The notes under the pieces are model-generated. The model had not been told where the DNA came from. It saw only the letters and a program-made list of their open reading frames with translations, and did no database searches. Of a stretch of DNA of 64,000 nucleotides, positions 1 to 12,408 are shown piece after piece (within the stretch, counting starts at the first letter, position 1; every line of letters begins with the position of its first letter). A program made the position numbers and the translations under genes. This DNA is from Paulinella micropora. Taxonomy: Eukaryota > Cercozoa > Imbricatea > Euglyphida > Paulinellidae. Where the stretch lies: assembly GCA_019918135.1 (NCBI GenBank), contig WBZZ01000771.1:64168-128167 (forward strand), written 5' to 3'.

Positions 1-3000
1 CTGTTCGCCTATCAGCTTGCTCCGATACGAAATAATACCCACCGGAGAACAATCCCTTTGCATTGCTGCGAAACGCCCGCTGTCCATTCAAGCTGAGAAG
101 GCTCGTGGTATGTTTCGGCGTCTTGCCGCTTTTCCTACTTATGACCCCGTTAAGGCCAATCGTATCCTTCTACAAGGAAACATTGACCTTAACGAGCGTC
201 TAAGACAGGACCCATTCCGTTTGATCAAACCCTTTACCCTCGTGAGCTATGATCCCGACCAACAAGCAGTCGACGGCAAGGCACAGTGCGAGCCCATCGC
301 TAAAGACCCCAATGTCTTTACGCACTTACTCACCGTTTTCGACACAGGCACGAACCGTACCATCGTCAATCCCAATTCTTCAATCGCTAACGTTTCTACC
401 GGCCCAACCGCTCATCTGTCCGGTATCTCACCAGAGACGATAAAGATTAGAAAAAAGGCTACATTCCATTGGCAAACGGTACCTGGCCAGGGAGAAGCTT
501 CCAGTTTTCTTCTTCCAGACTCCTTGGTGGTGGATCAGACGCCCTACTCTTTGGTATCTCCCGGCATCCTAGATAACAAACATGGTCACGCAACTATCTT
601 TCAAAACAACCAAGCATTTGTTTTGCACCACCCCATAGTGATAGAACCCGCAATGATCAAGATAAGAGGCAGGATGATGCCAAACCTGCTATATCGTTCC
701 GACACACCTGACTATATCCCCCTTGACCCCAATCGCCTGTTCTTCCCATCTGCCACAAGCACAAAGGCCATTGTCAACTTCTCTCTCAACCCGAGAGCAA
801 CTAAGGGAACTATGACAGCATTGGAAGCACATAGGCTCAGTGGTCACGGCATGGAAGAAGACCCATGGAGCAAATCTCATATGCTCTCAACCGAAAAATT
901 AGTGACCCCCTTTGGCGTCGCAAATTAGCACATCTTTGTCACTCATGTTCCCTAGCTTCCCCAAAAAAGTTTCCCTTCTACGTGGACAATGAAGCCCTTG
1001 ATACCCAGTTCAAACTTTTTGAGGCATTCTGTATGGACTTTAAGTCCAAGTCCCAACTTTCCCTCCAAGGGAATCGGTACATCCTACTGGTAAAGGAAGT
1101 GAAAGCTCGATTTTATTTCAAGCTTTATTTCCCTTCCCGAGAGGCTCAACTTTATGTACCGTGGGTGATCAAAGTGTTTGCCTTCTTCCAGCGACAGGCC
1201 GGCGTGAAGATCAAACAGATCAGGCTTGACGGTGAGTTTATTGCATCTACGTTTGTTGAGCACTGTATACAACAACAACGGAATCATCATGAAACACACC
1301 ACCCCTGGTGAGCCACGATCCGATTCCGGTTCCGAACGAGACTTTCAAACAGGCACACGACGGGCACAGGCTATCATGATAGATGCAAAGTTCCCAGACG
1401 CTTTGTGGGAAGAGGCAGAACGAGCAGAACACGCTATCCGAATGATCACTCCAAACCCAAACAAACCGTTCAAAGGCAAATCCCCGTATGAGATAGCACT
1501 CAAACGTGTTTTTCCTCTTGATTTCCTCCGTCCGGTTGTCTCTGTTCGATTTCAGAAAGCACAACAACGTCCCATGGCAAAACCAGGTGTCCTCACCAGT
1601 TTCAACATTTTTCGCCGAATTTACCGGGTTTTGCTACACGGTGCACGAAAAATAATAGAGGTTCGCAACATATAGTTTGACGTCTGGCAGAGAGGCTACA
1701 ACGCCAAGGTTCTGCAACGTCCTTGGGAGTTTGATGCCTCACCCATTCCCCAACCCACCCCTTACACAGTTGTCAAGATTGAAAAGGTACACAGTCCGGA
1801 AACGGACCACGTCGTCCAACCGTCACCTCCGTCGCCACCCACCGACCAATTGAGGAGTCCGACGACGAGGATAACGGCCATGAACCTTTTCAATTCCCGC
1901 ACGACCAACCCCAGCCTCCTCAACCACCGCCTGCCCCACCACAACTCGGTCCCCCGCCTCCCGTCGAAGTTCAGACGAATGCACGCGTTCAACGCCCCGC
2001 CTCGCATTCTCAGCTCAACCTACGTGGAACTGCTGGGCCCCTAGTCCGACGTTCGTTGCGGTTTGCTGCAAGTCCCATTGGCTCGAGACTCGCCGCTTCC
2101 CATCGGCTAGGCCCACCTTTGCTCTCACATGCATCCTCACTTGCACCACGAGACATAAACAGCTCAATTTCATCACCCAACATCATATCATCCACCAGAG
2201 AGAGAAAGCAAACACCATACGACACCCACTCTGTTCGTCTTGCCTTTGATGGATCTCTGCTTTCCCCTGATGAATGTGATGTTGAACCTGTTGCTGTTTA
2301 CCTTGGAGTCAGTGGTTCTAACCTTGCTGACATGTACAAACCACACGAAAACGATGAACCATTTTGTTTCTTTACTCGTGCACTACACATCCCAAAAAAG
2401 GCATACATCTTTTTCCTGAGAAATAGAGGGTTTATTCAAAGCTGGTTCAAGTTTTCGTTGTGTATCTCTAGCTACCGCCTATCGTGTCAACATCAAACCA
2501 ATCCACACTGGATTTGTTGATGCTGTCAAGATAGACGAAACTACAGGTCAGCAGAAATATAAGAGTAGACTTGTTGTGTTCGGCAATCTTATGTCCCCGT
2601 ACAAACATTACTCGCCTTACGATAAATCCGCACCTGTCTGTTCCCATATGGCATTACTTACTGTTCTTTCTCTTTCAGCTGCCCTTAATCTTGACTTCGA
2701 TCTTATCGATTTTACTCAAGCTTACAGTCAAGCTGACATGATAGATTCAGTTTTCGCCATTCCCCCTGACGACTTTGAGGATTTTCGTAATCCAGAACGT
2801 CCAGAGGACGACATTTTGGAACTCCTGAAAGCCCCTATTATGGATCACCCCAAGCTGGCAGACGCTGGCACGACAAGGTTGCACTTAAGCTCCGCAAGCT
2901 TGGGTATATCTAATCTACCATAGAGGCTTGTATGTTCTTCTTGAAGAACAGTTCCAAAACGTTCCCACCTCCGTTCTTAAAGGACCCCAACACCTTGCCT

Positions 3001-4507
3001 TGGATCCTTTTATTACAAACCGATGACGTTCTCGCTTTCTACCAACACAAAACCCAAGTAGAGGTTTTACGCAAACGACTTACGGAAGAGAAATTGGCCT
3101 TCACGGTCCACTCTCAAATGAAAGTCTATTGCGGCCTCCAATTCAAACGGACCCCCAAGGGTTTACTCGTCCATCAGCGTTCATATACGCGTGGCCTACT
3201 CGAAGACCACGGTTTTGCACAGGCAAATCCAGTCCCCACACCGGCCAGCTATAGAACCTACCCCCGCGTCCAATGACGCACACCTTCGCAAATGGACTCT
3301 ACCAACTTTTGTGGGAGAATTCACTTGGCTTTCAACACAGACACGCCCAGACATATTTTTGGTACAAACAACCTATCTGTTTACTCACATCACGAACCCA
3401 ACACAGCATACAGCATGGCAGCCCGTATGTTACGTTATTTCCGTGATGGTGAGAGAGGTTTGTTTTTCCCGTATAGCGTAGACATGTCCAGGCTTCGTCT
3501 ATCTCATTGGGCTGACGCAACGTTAGGCTGTTGCAAGTTCACCAAACGCTCACGTAGCGGTGACCTCCACGTCATTGCTCCTGTGCGTTGGTAGAGCAAG
3601 CGCCAGTCTACCGTTGCGACATCAACCCAAATCTCAGAAACAATGGCTATGTCCAACACTGCACGCACAGCCATTGCCTTACAACATCTACTCATCACAA
3701 AACTACAGGTTCCCATCACCCTACCTACCCCGCTTATGGCCGACAACCGCGGCGCAATCAGTTCATCAACGAACGGCATGGGTAGCCCGCGCGCCCGGCA
3801 TCTTGACCTCCGGCATCACTACATCGTTGAAATCGTGCGTGAAGGACGCCTTACCCCGCGTTACATCAAGACGACCGAAAACCGCGCCGACATCTTCACA
3901 AAGGCCCTCCCCGCGCCCGCCCATCGAACATTCAACGATCAGCTTACCGTCCCGCTTGAGCAGTTCATGTTGCCAGATGAAGACGCGCCCCCGCGCATCC
4001 CTCGCTTGGACACCGTCATGCCGGAGCTCGGCCGATTTACTGAAAAGCGCCCCAGACGAAAGGCAAAGAAGCGCAAAGACAATTAACTGCCTTCTACGAC
4101 TAACGATTTAAGTCACTTTAACGAATTTAAGACGAATTACTATTAGCTCAAATTCAAAGTGCCCGTTCACTGATTTGACTTTTTGCGTCCAATCACAATT
4201 GATAATTTTAACTTTCTGTAAGTTCGACTGCAGCAATCCTCAGCAGTCTAAATATAAACTAGGACAATCATCCGACTCGCTCTAAAGCGTATCCCTGTTA
4301 ATTCCTGATATGTCAGAATAGAGTATGAATTATTTATTTATTTCACACTCATATTTCATGCACACTAATGTTAAATTTCATATCATAATTACGCTTTCCC
4401 TTTAATGAACATACTAATACATGACTTATTTATTTCATCCGTACCTCTTGCGCCACCGCAAATGTTCATTCTTTATATTCGCATACGGATATATTGTCCG
4501 GGGGGAG
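1..4507 (+). mobile_element. Copia (Ty1/Pseudoviridae) LTR retrotransposon 1, decayed
   Basis: Internal region of a copia element, entering from the left edge of the window. Parts in order: aspartic protease (VFDTGTN motif near 345), a GAG-pre-integrase stretch near 850-960 with a downstream zinc-binding CHSC, integrase core about 970-1570 (MDFKSKS, IRLDGE), copia-type reverse transcriptase about 2500-3250 (LIDFTQAYSQAD; LLQTDDV), and RNase H about 3450-3960 (SHWADA; TENRADIFTKAL). The domain order protease, integrase, RT, RNase H is diagnostic of copia. It is broken, with something like seven or eight breaks, so an old copy. The 5' LTR and gag lie outside the window. Confidence 0.9.
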
Positions 4508-4742
4508 TGTTATTATCATATTCTCATATATTAATTGCTTCGGATTTCCCTAATATCTGTAATAAATACATCAGTAAGGGTAATATTAATCATTGTAATT
4601 AACGTATTAATTATTGTAATTAACGTGATATTGAATCGACTCTGAATAATGTTTGCCATATCATTACCAATATTTTGCCACTTTTCATTCAATTTCCAAT
4701 ATACGACAAATTACTTTCAACGTATTAACCGGTGTGATTATC
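4508..4742 (+). repeat. Probable 3' LTR of copia 1 (end uncertain)
   Basis: A purine tract CCGGGGGGAG at 4498-4507 is directly followed by TGTTATTATC, the usual polypurine tract then TG start of a 3' LTR. It sits about 420 bases after the last coding trace of the copia element. The distal end cannot be fixed because the 5' LTR is not in the window. Confidence 0.55.
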
Positions 4743-4872
4743 TCTAAACTGACATCCCTTGTACCTTTTGTCTAATCATATGCCTTACTTAACAGTTCGA
4801 CCCCAGTTCGGTATAGGCAAATAGACAAAAATTACGAGCACGCTCCCATACAGGAACGGGGTCAGTTTAGCG
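4743..4872. repeat. Short interval bounded by imperfect inverted repeats
   Basis: CTAAACTGAC at the left end is mirrored by GTCAGTTTAG at the right end, and pairing continues imperfectly for about 18 bases inward. It could be a tiny MITE remnant or part of the 3' end of gypsy A. No clear target duplication is visible. Confidence 0.3.
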
Positions 4873-5187
4873 ATCGGTTACTACACCTTGTCTGTTTCAT
4901 TATCACTGAATAAAACTTTGTTTATCCGTCCCCAACTTAGGAGTGTCCTGAAACTCCCCTTGTTCCTGACGAGCGCTTCCTGGAGCGTCTCGTTTTCCAT
5001 GAGGAACGGATCGTACTTGATGAGGCGCCGAACATTAACAATCTTGTTCGCCCCCCTGCCCCTGATCCGATAGTTAAAAGGCCCCGTCTGTTGCAGTACC
5101 TGGTAAGGCCCCTTCCAGTGCACAAACATCTTAGACGATATGCCCTTCGGAACCTGTGGGTAGTATAACATGACGATGTCTCCTGGC

Positions 5188-7989
5188 TTATACGTCACCA
5201 TAGACAAGTCCTGTTCCAATGGTTCTTTGCTCAGCTGACGAGTCCGTTCTCGCTTGTCTAACCGCTTGCATGGCCTCCATGGAGACCCGTATCCGAACCC
5301 CCCAGAGCTCATCCTCGTCCATCACAAGCCCAGGCCCATCCTGATATACCAAGTGTTGGGGCATCACCGGCTCCTGCCCGTACACCACCTGATACGGGGA
5401 CCTACATTCCGCCCCCGCTCCAAGAGCCTTCGATTGCATCGCGTTCATAGCGAAAACAAAGCTCGGGACTACCTCTCTCCACAAGAGCTGACTCTTCTTG
5501 CAGTAGGTCCTTAGAGCCGACTTGAGCGGTCTATGCACCCGCTCAATCTTGCCATTACCCCTCGGATTGTACGGTGCAACGTACTGCCAGTGAACCCCGT
5601 AAAACTTCGCGAGCCTTTCCATCAGCTCGTTATCGAAGGCTGGCCCCCTGTCCGAGCGGATCGTCTTGGGGACCCTAACCACACATAGGATTCGATCGAT
5701 CAGCTCCCTGGCTGTCGTCTCCGCCGTTGTGTCAGGCACCGGTATCGCCCAGACGTAATTGCTCGCCCTATCAATGACCGTCATGAAGAACTTATCCTTC
5801 GCCGGCCCCACCGGCGGAAACGGCCCCACGTGGTCCACATGCAGAAACTCAAAGAGCCTTTCCAGCAATGTAAATTTCCCAACTGGGATTTTCCCTTCCA
5901 CTGGGTGCCTCTTGTTCATCTGACAGGTCGTGCAGCACTTGACCCTTTCCTTTATGAACTTATCCATCCCTTCCCACCAGAATCTTCTTTTGATAATCCA
6001 CTGCGTCCTCTGTACCCCCGGGTGATTAACCAACGGGACTACGTGCGACGCTACGTAGATCATCTGTCTCAGTTTGGCTGGGACCCATAAGACCCACCTC
6101 TCCGGGTTCTTGGCTATCTCCGCCGTCTTGCCCATATACCACAGGAGACCATCCCGCCATGCCAGAGTCTTGAGCTGTGACCGGATTTTCTCCGTCAGCA
6201 ACAGCTCGTCCTTTGCCAAAAAGTACCGGATCAAGTCCCTGTACTGTTCATCGTCCCTCTGGCACTGTCTCCATGCCTCTACCGACGCGATACGCACTGT
6301 ACCGTCCTCTACCTGGATTCCCACTTGAGGCCTGGAATCCGGCTCCGACTCCCCCGAAGCTCCCACCGGCTCTATTGAGGTCACCTCCGGCTCTGGAGCC
6401 GTTTCCACGCCCGGGTCTTCCACGTAGGTTCGGACGGCCGGTGCCGCGTGCCCTTGGCAACAGTAGCACTCATGCTCCGCCTTATCCTCATCCAGAATAG
6501 CGGCTTTATCAGCCTCATATTCCTTCATGTGTTGTACGGCCTCCTCCGCAAAATGCTCCCTGCAGCACTCCGCTTGGCCAACCTCCCGCTCCAACTGAGA
6601 CATCATGACCCTCCTATATTCCCCCTTCTTTGCCTCCATCACCCTAGGCTCCTTTCGGCTAGACCCCGGGTGAGCCTTATTGGCATAGAAGATCATGTTC
6701 GCCTGCAAGATATCCTTTTGATCTTTCCTCAACGCCAAGTCCTCAAACTCGTCCATCTGCTGCATCGCAGTCAGACATGTGGATGGTGTTGAGTAATTGA
6801 CCCTCGACAAAGAGTCTGCAACAATATTCTTCTTGCCGGGAATATACTTGACGGTGAAGTCATAACACGACAGCAAGGCCTGCCACCTGGCCAGCCTGCC
6901 TGTGCAATCGTTCGTCATCAACCACATAAGGTTCTGGTGGTCTGTTCTTACCACGATATCCCGTGACCCCCATAAGTATTCCCTGAGTCTTATAAACGAC
7001 CAAACCACCGCCAAGGTCTCCCTCTGCCTCGTACAGTAGTTCTGTTCCGCCTTATTGAGCTTCCGGCTCAAGTACATGATCGGCCGCAAGACCCCCTTAT
7101 CATCGTATTGCTGTAGGACCGCCTCGACCGCGTACTTAGACGCATCGGTGTCCAGCACATACTGTTTATCCACATCCGGCATCATCAAGATGCAATCCTT
7201 GTTGAACTTGGGATCACGAGTCAACATTTCCTTAATGAACTCGAACGTCTCCTCCTGTTTAGGCGTCCATTCCCGCATATTGCCTTTCAAGTACAGCTCC
7301 CTTAACGGCTTAATCGTATCCGACCAATTCGGAAAGAACTGACTGTAATATTGCGCAAGCGCAATGAAGGAGAACAACTCCGACCGCGTCTGAGGCCGCT
7401 TAATGCCTTCCACAGCATCCCTCTTCTTAGCCGCAATCGCTACCGTCCCGTTCGAGATATCATATCCTAGGTATGTAACCTGCCGGGTGGCAAACTGGCA
7501 CTTGTCCAAGTTCACCTTGAGACCAAACTCTCTCACCCGTCGGAACACATCCTGGATGTGGGCCAGATGTTCCTCCATAGTATTGGAGTAGATGATTATA
7601 TCATCTATGTAACAGAAAGCGTAATCTTCCGCCTTTTGGACATATTTCTCCATAAACCCACCTGCCCTTCCATCCTCAAACTGGCGTCCGAGCATCTTCT
7701 GCATCGCTGCCTGAAATATGCCCGGTGAGTTCCTCAGACCCATTGGCAATACCTTCCATTGGTATAGCGTCATCCCCACCACAAACGCTGTAAGCCACCT
7801 GCTCTTCCTACTGAGTGGGATATGCCAGAACCCATTCTTGAGGTCCAACACCGAGTAAAATTTCGCGTGTTTCAACTTGCGCATACAGTCATCGATCTTA
7901 GGCAGCGGATACCGCTCACCCTCGATGATCTTGTTCGCCCGATAGTAATTCACACAAAACCTCAGTGCCCCATCCGGCTTCGTAACCAT
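5188..7989 (-). CDS. Gypsy A pol: RT, RNase H, integrase (fossil)
   Basis: Open frame of 933 codons starting inside the RT. RT: LRFCVNYYRANK, then the catalytic YIDDII near residue 130. RNase H: VLDTDASKYA near residue 280 and RTDHQNLMW near 355. Integrase: zinc-binding HPGV...CTTCQ, then a DDE core with D in LHVDHVGPF, D in RSDRGPAF and E in GKIERVH. In a living gypsy element these copy the RNA genome and insert the DNA copy. The region between RNase H and integrase is long and acid-rich and carries an internal cysteine pair (CYCCQGH). Confidence 0.92.
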   Translation of the reverse strand: MVTKPDGALRFCVNYYRANKIIEGERYPLPKIDDCMRKLKHAKFYSVLDLKNGFWHIPLSRKSRWLTAFVVGMTLYQWKVLPMGLRNSPGIFQAAMQKMLGRQFEDGRAGGFMEKYVQKAEDYAFCYIDDIIIYSNTMEEHLAHIQDVFRRVREFGLKVNLDKCQFATRQVTYLGYDISNGTVAIAAKKRDAVEGIKRPQTRSELFSFIALAQYYSQFFPNWSDTIKPLRELYLKGNMREWTPKQEETFEFIKEMLTRDPKFNKDCILMMPDVDKQYVLDTDASKYAVEAVLQQYDDKGVLRPIMYLSRKLNKAEQNYCTRQRETLAVVWSFIRLREYLWGSRDIVVRTDHQNLMWLMTNDCTGRLARWQALLSCYDFTVKYIPGKKNIVADSLSRVNYSTPSTCLTAMQQMDEFEDLALRKDQKDILQANMIFYANKAHPGSSRKEPRVMEAKKGEYRRVMMSQLEREVGQAECCREHFAEEAVQHMKEYEADKAAILDEDKAEHECYCCQGHAAPAVRTYVEDPGVETAPEPEVTSIEPVGASGESEPDSRPQVGIQVEDGTVRIASVEAWRQCQRDDEQYRDLIRYFLAKDELLLTEKIRSQLKTLAWRDGLLWYMGKTAEIAKNPERWVLWVPAKLRQMIYVASHVVPLVNHPGVQRTQWIIKRRFWWEGMDKFIKERVKCCTTCQMNKRHPVEGKIPVGKFTLLERLFEFLHVDHVGPFPPVGPAKDKFFMTVIDRASNYVWAIPVPDTTAETTARELIDRILCVVRVPKTIRSDRGPAFDNELMERLAKFYGVHWQYVAPYNPRGNGKIERVHRPLKSALRTYCKKSQLLWREVVPSFVFAMNAMQSKALGAGAECRSPYQVVYGQEPVMPQHLVYQDGPGLVMDEDELWGVRIRVSMEAMQAVRQARTDSSAEQRTIGTGLVYGDV

Positions 7990-9267
7990 GCGTACATGTG
8001 ACGAAATCGGGGAGTCCGAAACTCCGTGAAATCATCAGCCTGTAGCTCCTCCACCTTTTCCTGGGCAATGCTCTCCTCCTTACGGCCTAGGATAGATCTC
8101 CTAGAGGCATGCGTGATATTCATCCCAGGAATCTTCCTGAGATGAGCCTCAAAATGCTTGACCGTTCCCTGCCTAGGCGGATCAAAGATCTCCTTTTCCT
8201 CCGCCATCACGTTCTGAAGGCTCTTAAGATCCTCTTCACTCCCCTTCCAGTCCGCCCGCATCTGGGCCATCCTATCGTCCCATGACTGGGCGTCCTTCCG
8301 ACTCCTCAGTTCGGGCGCCTCGGTCATGTCCGACCACGCATCCTCCACCAGGCCATCCTCGGAGAGCATCTCCACCTCCTTTTGATGGTATTTGACTTCC
8401 GAAAACTCATCCCATTTACCCAGGTTTGCCATTCGGTCCAGAATCAACACATACTGGATAGGCGCCCTTTTTGTGTAAAACCCTGTGAAGCACGTGAACG
8501 CCTGTTCCCGTATTTTCTGAAGGTCACACCCCTTAAGTGAGTTCCGATATGCCAACCCCTGTTCTCTAGTGCCCAATCTACAAGCAATCACCAAATGCTG
8601 CTTTCTAGATGGCACCGGGATCGGGTGATCCATCATCCGGTCCAAAACCTCATCCGCCCACAACGCTTTTTCATGGAACGGCAAGATCATGGAAAACGGT
8701 TTGTCACCCTCGAAATATTTCGTAAGCAACTTTGCCGTCTCCCCGGAATTCCGTGGACAAAGAGTTTGTCACCCCACATGTTCCCCACAAAATCAACAAT
8801 CTCGTCCTCCGTTCCACCAGTTGAAACTCGCGCTTCCATCAGCGGTTCAAACAACGGCCTATTCCCCTGTGATGCTTTCGCATGGAAGCAGTATCGGTTC
8901 TGAAGGAACACATAAGGCCCCTTCTTTCCATCCCTAAACCTATCCATCCCTGCCTCCACTTCCATGTTATGTTCTTCCATAGTGCAGGCCATAATCTGGG
9001 TACACCGGCCCCGAATTAAGTCCTACACCGTTGCCTTTTCCCAACGTCGAACAAATTTCCTAGCCTTTCCCGCAAGCCCGCGGTACTCTGGTTGGAAATC
9101 CTTGTAATAATTGTCCAACGCTGGGTGCTGATATGGCTTTGGTATAACCAACTGTACCCTTGCGCTTCGTGCAACTGCATGTGGGTCATCACCTTTAGTC
9201 GCCCCTAGCTTGGTGAACGATACCGCGTAAGTATCCGTATGAAAGCGAGGAACTGCTGTCCGCCCCC

Positions 9268-10960
9268 TCACCATATCCTCCGCGTCATCATCACTAATTC
9301 GTGCACCAAACCCGACCGGCAGTCAATTAATGTATTCATCCTGTTGAGCTGCTTGAACCCGATCAGCAATCCCCCCGAATATTCCGGACAGACATAGAAC
9401 TGAATGTCAAAGGACTTACCGGAGTAGAGTTCAATGGTCAAGACCATCGTTCCCGTAACCCCCGCCCTCGCTTTTCTATTCACCCCTTCTATGCTTCCTT
9501 TCATAGGCAACATGTTTTTATCCAACCACGCCCTATTCGCCGTTATGAATTCCGCGCCCGCGATATTAATGTTAGCCAACGTATCATCGGCTATATCGCA
9601 TGCAGTCTCCAGGTCCAAACAGTAAACCTGAGTAATGCATAACGCATGTTCCGGCATCTCAATAGCCTCCAGGCGTTCCTTCAAGTCAGACAAAAGAACA
9701 AAACTATTATTTAAATCTTTCCGATCCGACAGCCCACTCTTGATGAGTCCCTCACCAAAAGCAGTAGCCTTCGACTTTCCGGCTTTCATTTCATTCACTC
9801 CATCCGTCGCCTTACTTACGGGTTTGACTTTCCTCACCCGTAAATGCACCGGCTTGGCCTCCCAATCGGGCTCCGGTATGATAGAAACTTTCTTTTTAAA
9901 CCTAACCGTCGGAACCGGTAAAATATTTAAAGTAGGTTGAGATTGTCGCGGTACAATAGTAACAACTTTTTTTTATAATATTAACTTGTCTGGCCTTCAC
10001 GGGCCCTCCATTCCCTTCATTGTACCACGTTTTCCCCGTTCAATCGTTACCTGCATCACAGAATCATCCATTCCATGCGTAGAGTCCTGACTCTTGTGAG
10101 AAGGGTTACCTGTGGGTATTGCCTTGATTTCCAGCCTTCCCGGCTCATTCCTCTTCGGCAAAATCGTTGGTGCGAAAGGTTTCGTCACCTGCCACACGAC
10201 AACATCCCCATCAGTAATCACTGACGAATCCGTTTTCCCCTCCCCACATTTGTCCCTCAACTGGTGTTTACTAGTCTGAGTTTCCACTTCCTCCACGTAG
10301 GATACTTCCTCCTCCGCTTCTTCCTTCGAAGCCGCCGTCACCTTAGCTTTTTTGAAGGGCCGGCCACCGTCCGTTTTACCGCCCCATCGCTTCTTGCCCT
10401 TGAAGCCTCCTCCGCGGTCACGGCCTCCACGCCCTCCATGGCCTCCTCGGCCACCTCCCTTCCGCAAGGACTTGACTGTTTCATCATATTCCTTCAGTCG
10501 ATCCTTGACAAGACGTCGAACCCCTTTGTTCTTAATTTCCAGCTCGTCTTTGTTGCGGATGGCTCTGACTATTTCCCAGATGGATTGGCTATGGTTCGCA
10601 GCTTTTAACTGCCCCTCCAAGTTTTTCCAATCCGCCTCCTTGTCAGAGTGTAGCCCAGGGCAAGCGTCCTTCTTCGGGCACATAGGGCCCCTTGAAGTAG
10701 TAGTCAAAGCAAAGCTTGCGACTTCCTTTATAAGAGGAACCGGAAGAACTGGCACCCCTAGCCCTCACGCCCTTAGGGGGAGGAATATGCTCCTCGCTAG
10801 TTCGGGAGGGTCTGCCGTAACCCCCCTTAGGAACATTAGGGATACGGCGTCTTTCAGTCCCCCCTCCAGACTGGATGGCATTCGCCTTCCCCACTGGTTT
10901 TCCTTCCAGTTGGGTTTTAGCTACCGCTGCTAATGCCTTCATCCCGCCCGCGGAGACCAA
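9268..10960 (-). other. Gypsy A nucleocapsid and protease region (fossil)
   Basis: The nucleocapsid part carries CPKKDACPGLH, the C-X5-C-X3-H half of a CCCH finger, rather than the usual CCHC knuckle, followed by a GGRGGHGGRGGRDRGGG run and a lysine/glutamate-rich stretch. The protease-like part has a DDTLANIN motif that matches NDTMANIN in gypsy D at about 61280, and a shared YSGGLLIGF / YHGSILLSY block further on, which supports the aspartic protease assignment. Confidence 0.7.
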
Positions 10961-11138
10961 CGTATCCTCCCACGATCTCTCGGCCAGCAGGAAGTCCTTT
11001 TACATGTCTCTTGCGTTTTCCATGCCGGGGCCGCATCCGTCGTGAAATCGACGTTGTCCGGGATCGCATTCGCCCATCTGCCCTCCGGCCATATACGGCA
11101 AACAGTTTACTTGTCGGGTAAACCATATTGTCTGCATT

Positions 11139-12408
11139 TTATCCCCTTTTGACCCCGGGGCAAGCTGCGTAGTTCTCCAAGCAAACCTCTACGGCCTTCG
11201 CGACCTCCATGAGATACAAGAGATATCGATACACGTTCTCGTGAGCCTGCTCCCTTGCTACCAGCAAAATTACAGGATCCGGCTTCGTAGCCACAGGATC
11301 CTTGAGCTTGGTTGCTGTGAGTGCAGCTGCGTCTGCTTCCTTTAGCAGATCACGCAGGCTTCTATTGGCATTAGTAGCCAACGTGTCCTTGTCCGTCATC
11401 AAGTCCAATTTTCCCATGAAGCCTTCGACATGGATTAGGTCATAGGTGTCCGGTTTCTTTTTCCCCCACACCTTCGTGTCCTTCATCCGTTTCGCTTCCT
11501 TCATTTTGCCCTTTGCGGCTTCCCAATTCTTTACCGCCTTGGAGAATGCATTGGCAACCATGGGGTACACCTCGTCCTTGAAGAAAGCCAGTACCATGGT
11601 CGCATCAAAAGTATCCCCTTTTAAAGGGTCTCTTCTGACAGCTGTATACCATTCCTCCTTCCAAGTGTCCTTAGCTTCCTCCCCCGTCATCAGGAATTGG
11701 ACATCAAACTGCTCAGAAGGAATAGGAGTTGGATAGTAGTCCTCATCCCCATTCTCCAACCTTGGATGACCCACCATCTGCATGCAGTTCATGGAGGTGC
11801 ATGGACTCGAACATCCTTGCTACCATCCTCCTAACCTGCACGGGTATCAAAGTTTTGAGCTTAGGTTCGCTAGGTGAATAGCCAGTGAAGGCAAAAGTGG
11901 TTGATTCCCAACCCCATTTTGCCATCCCTCTCGATTCTGCTTTCACCGTATCGTAAACCTCCTTATCCCTTTCTCTGTCTTTGTACTTACTTGCCAAAGG
12001 GACAAAGTGTTCGAAAAACTGTTGCTGTTCTTTGGAGCATACTATGTAGTCCGCTGCTACATGTTGTAGAAACTCCCCCACAGCCTTCCCCTCCAGTTGT
12101 TCACACATGGGTCCTTGTAAGGATCGTATGACACCCCAGCTGACATGTTGATTTCCAAGGTGTCAAGGTCCAAGTTTCGAGATCAGGATTCTTCCCTGTT
12201 TCTCCAAAACCCTCCTTACCACCTTTTTGTTTTCCCTTGCTTGTAACGACTGAAAGCACTGTCTCACACGACCAGCACTGAGTACTGATTGTCGAGAAGC
12301 TACTTGCAACTCTCGCCAAGGCACAGCCAACAACAGTGACTGATTGCCCCCTAAGAGTGCGTCGTTCCCAATTCCAAAATTATTTTTTCCAGAGTTCGAA
12401 AGAGGCAA
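11139..12408 (-). other. Gypsy A gag region (fossil)
   Basis: Helical, charged gag-like protein sequence upstream of the nucleocapsid. It has no recognised motif; the assignment rests on position in the element and on overall composition (many K, E, A, long helices) like the gag of gypsy D. Confidence 0.65.

Larger units (their letters stand above)
4881..12408 (-). mobile_element. Gypsy (Ty3/Metaviridae) LTR retrotransposon A
   Basis: Reading leftward: gag (12408-11139), a glycine/arginine-rich nucleocapsid region with a cysteine/histidine finger (10960-9997), a protease-like domain (9849-9268), a linker, then RT, RNase H, integrase (7989-5188) and an integrase C-terminal module (5312-4881). 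Order RT-RH-integrase identifies gypsy. The pol part is well preserved but the element as a whole is broken, with several breaks in the gag-protease half. It belongs to the same family group as gypsy D at the right edge: the linker shares a PIPVPSRKQ block and the RT shares AFCYIDDII and SNTMEEH. LTR ends could not be placed. Confidence 0.9.
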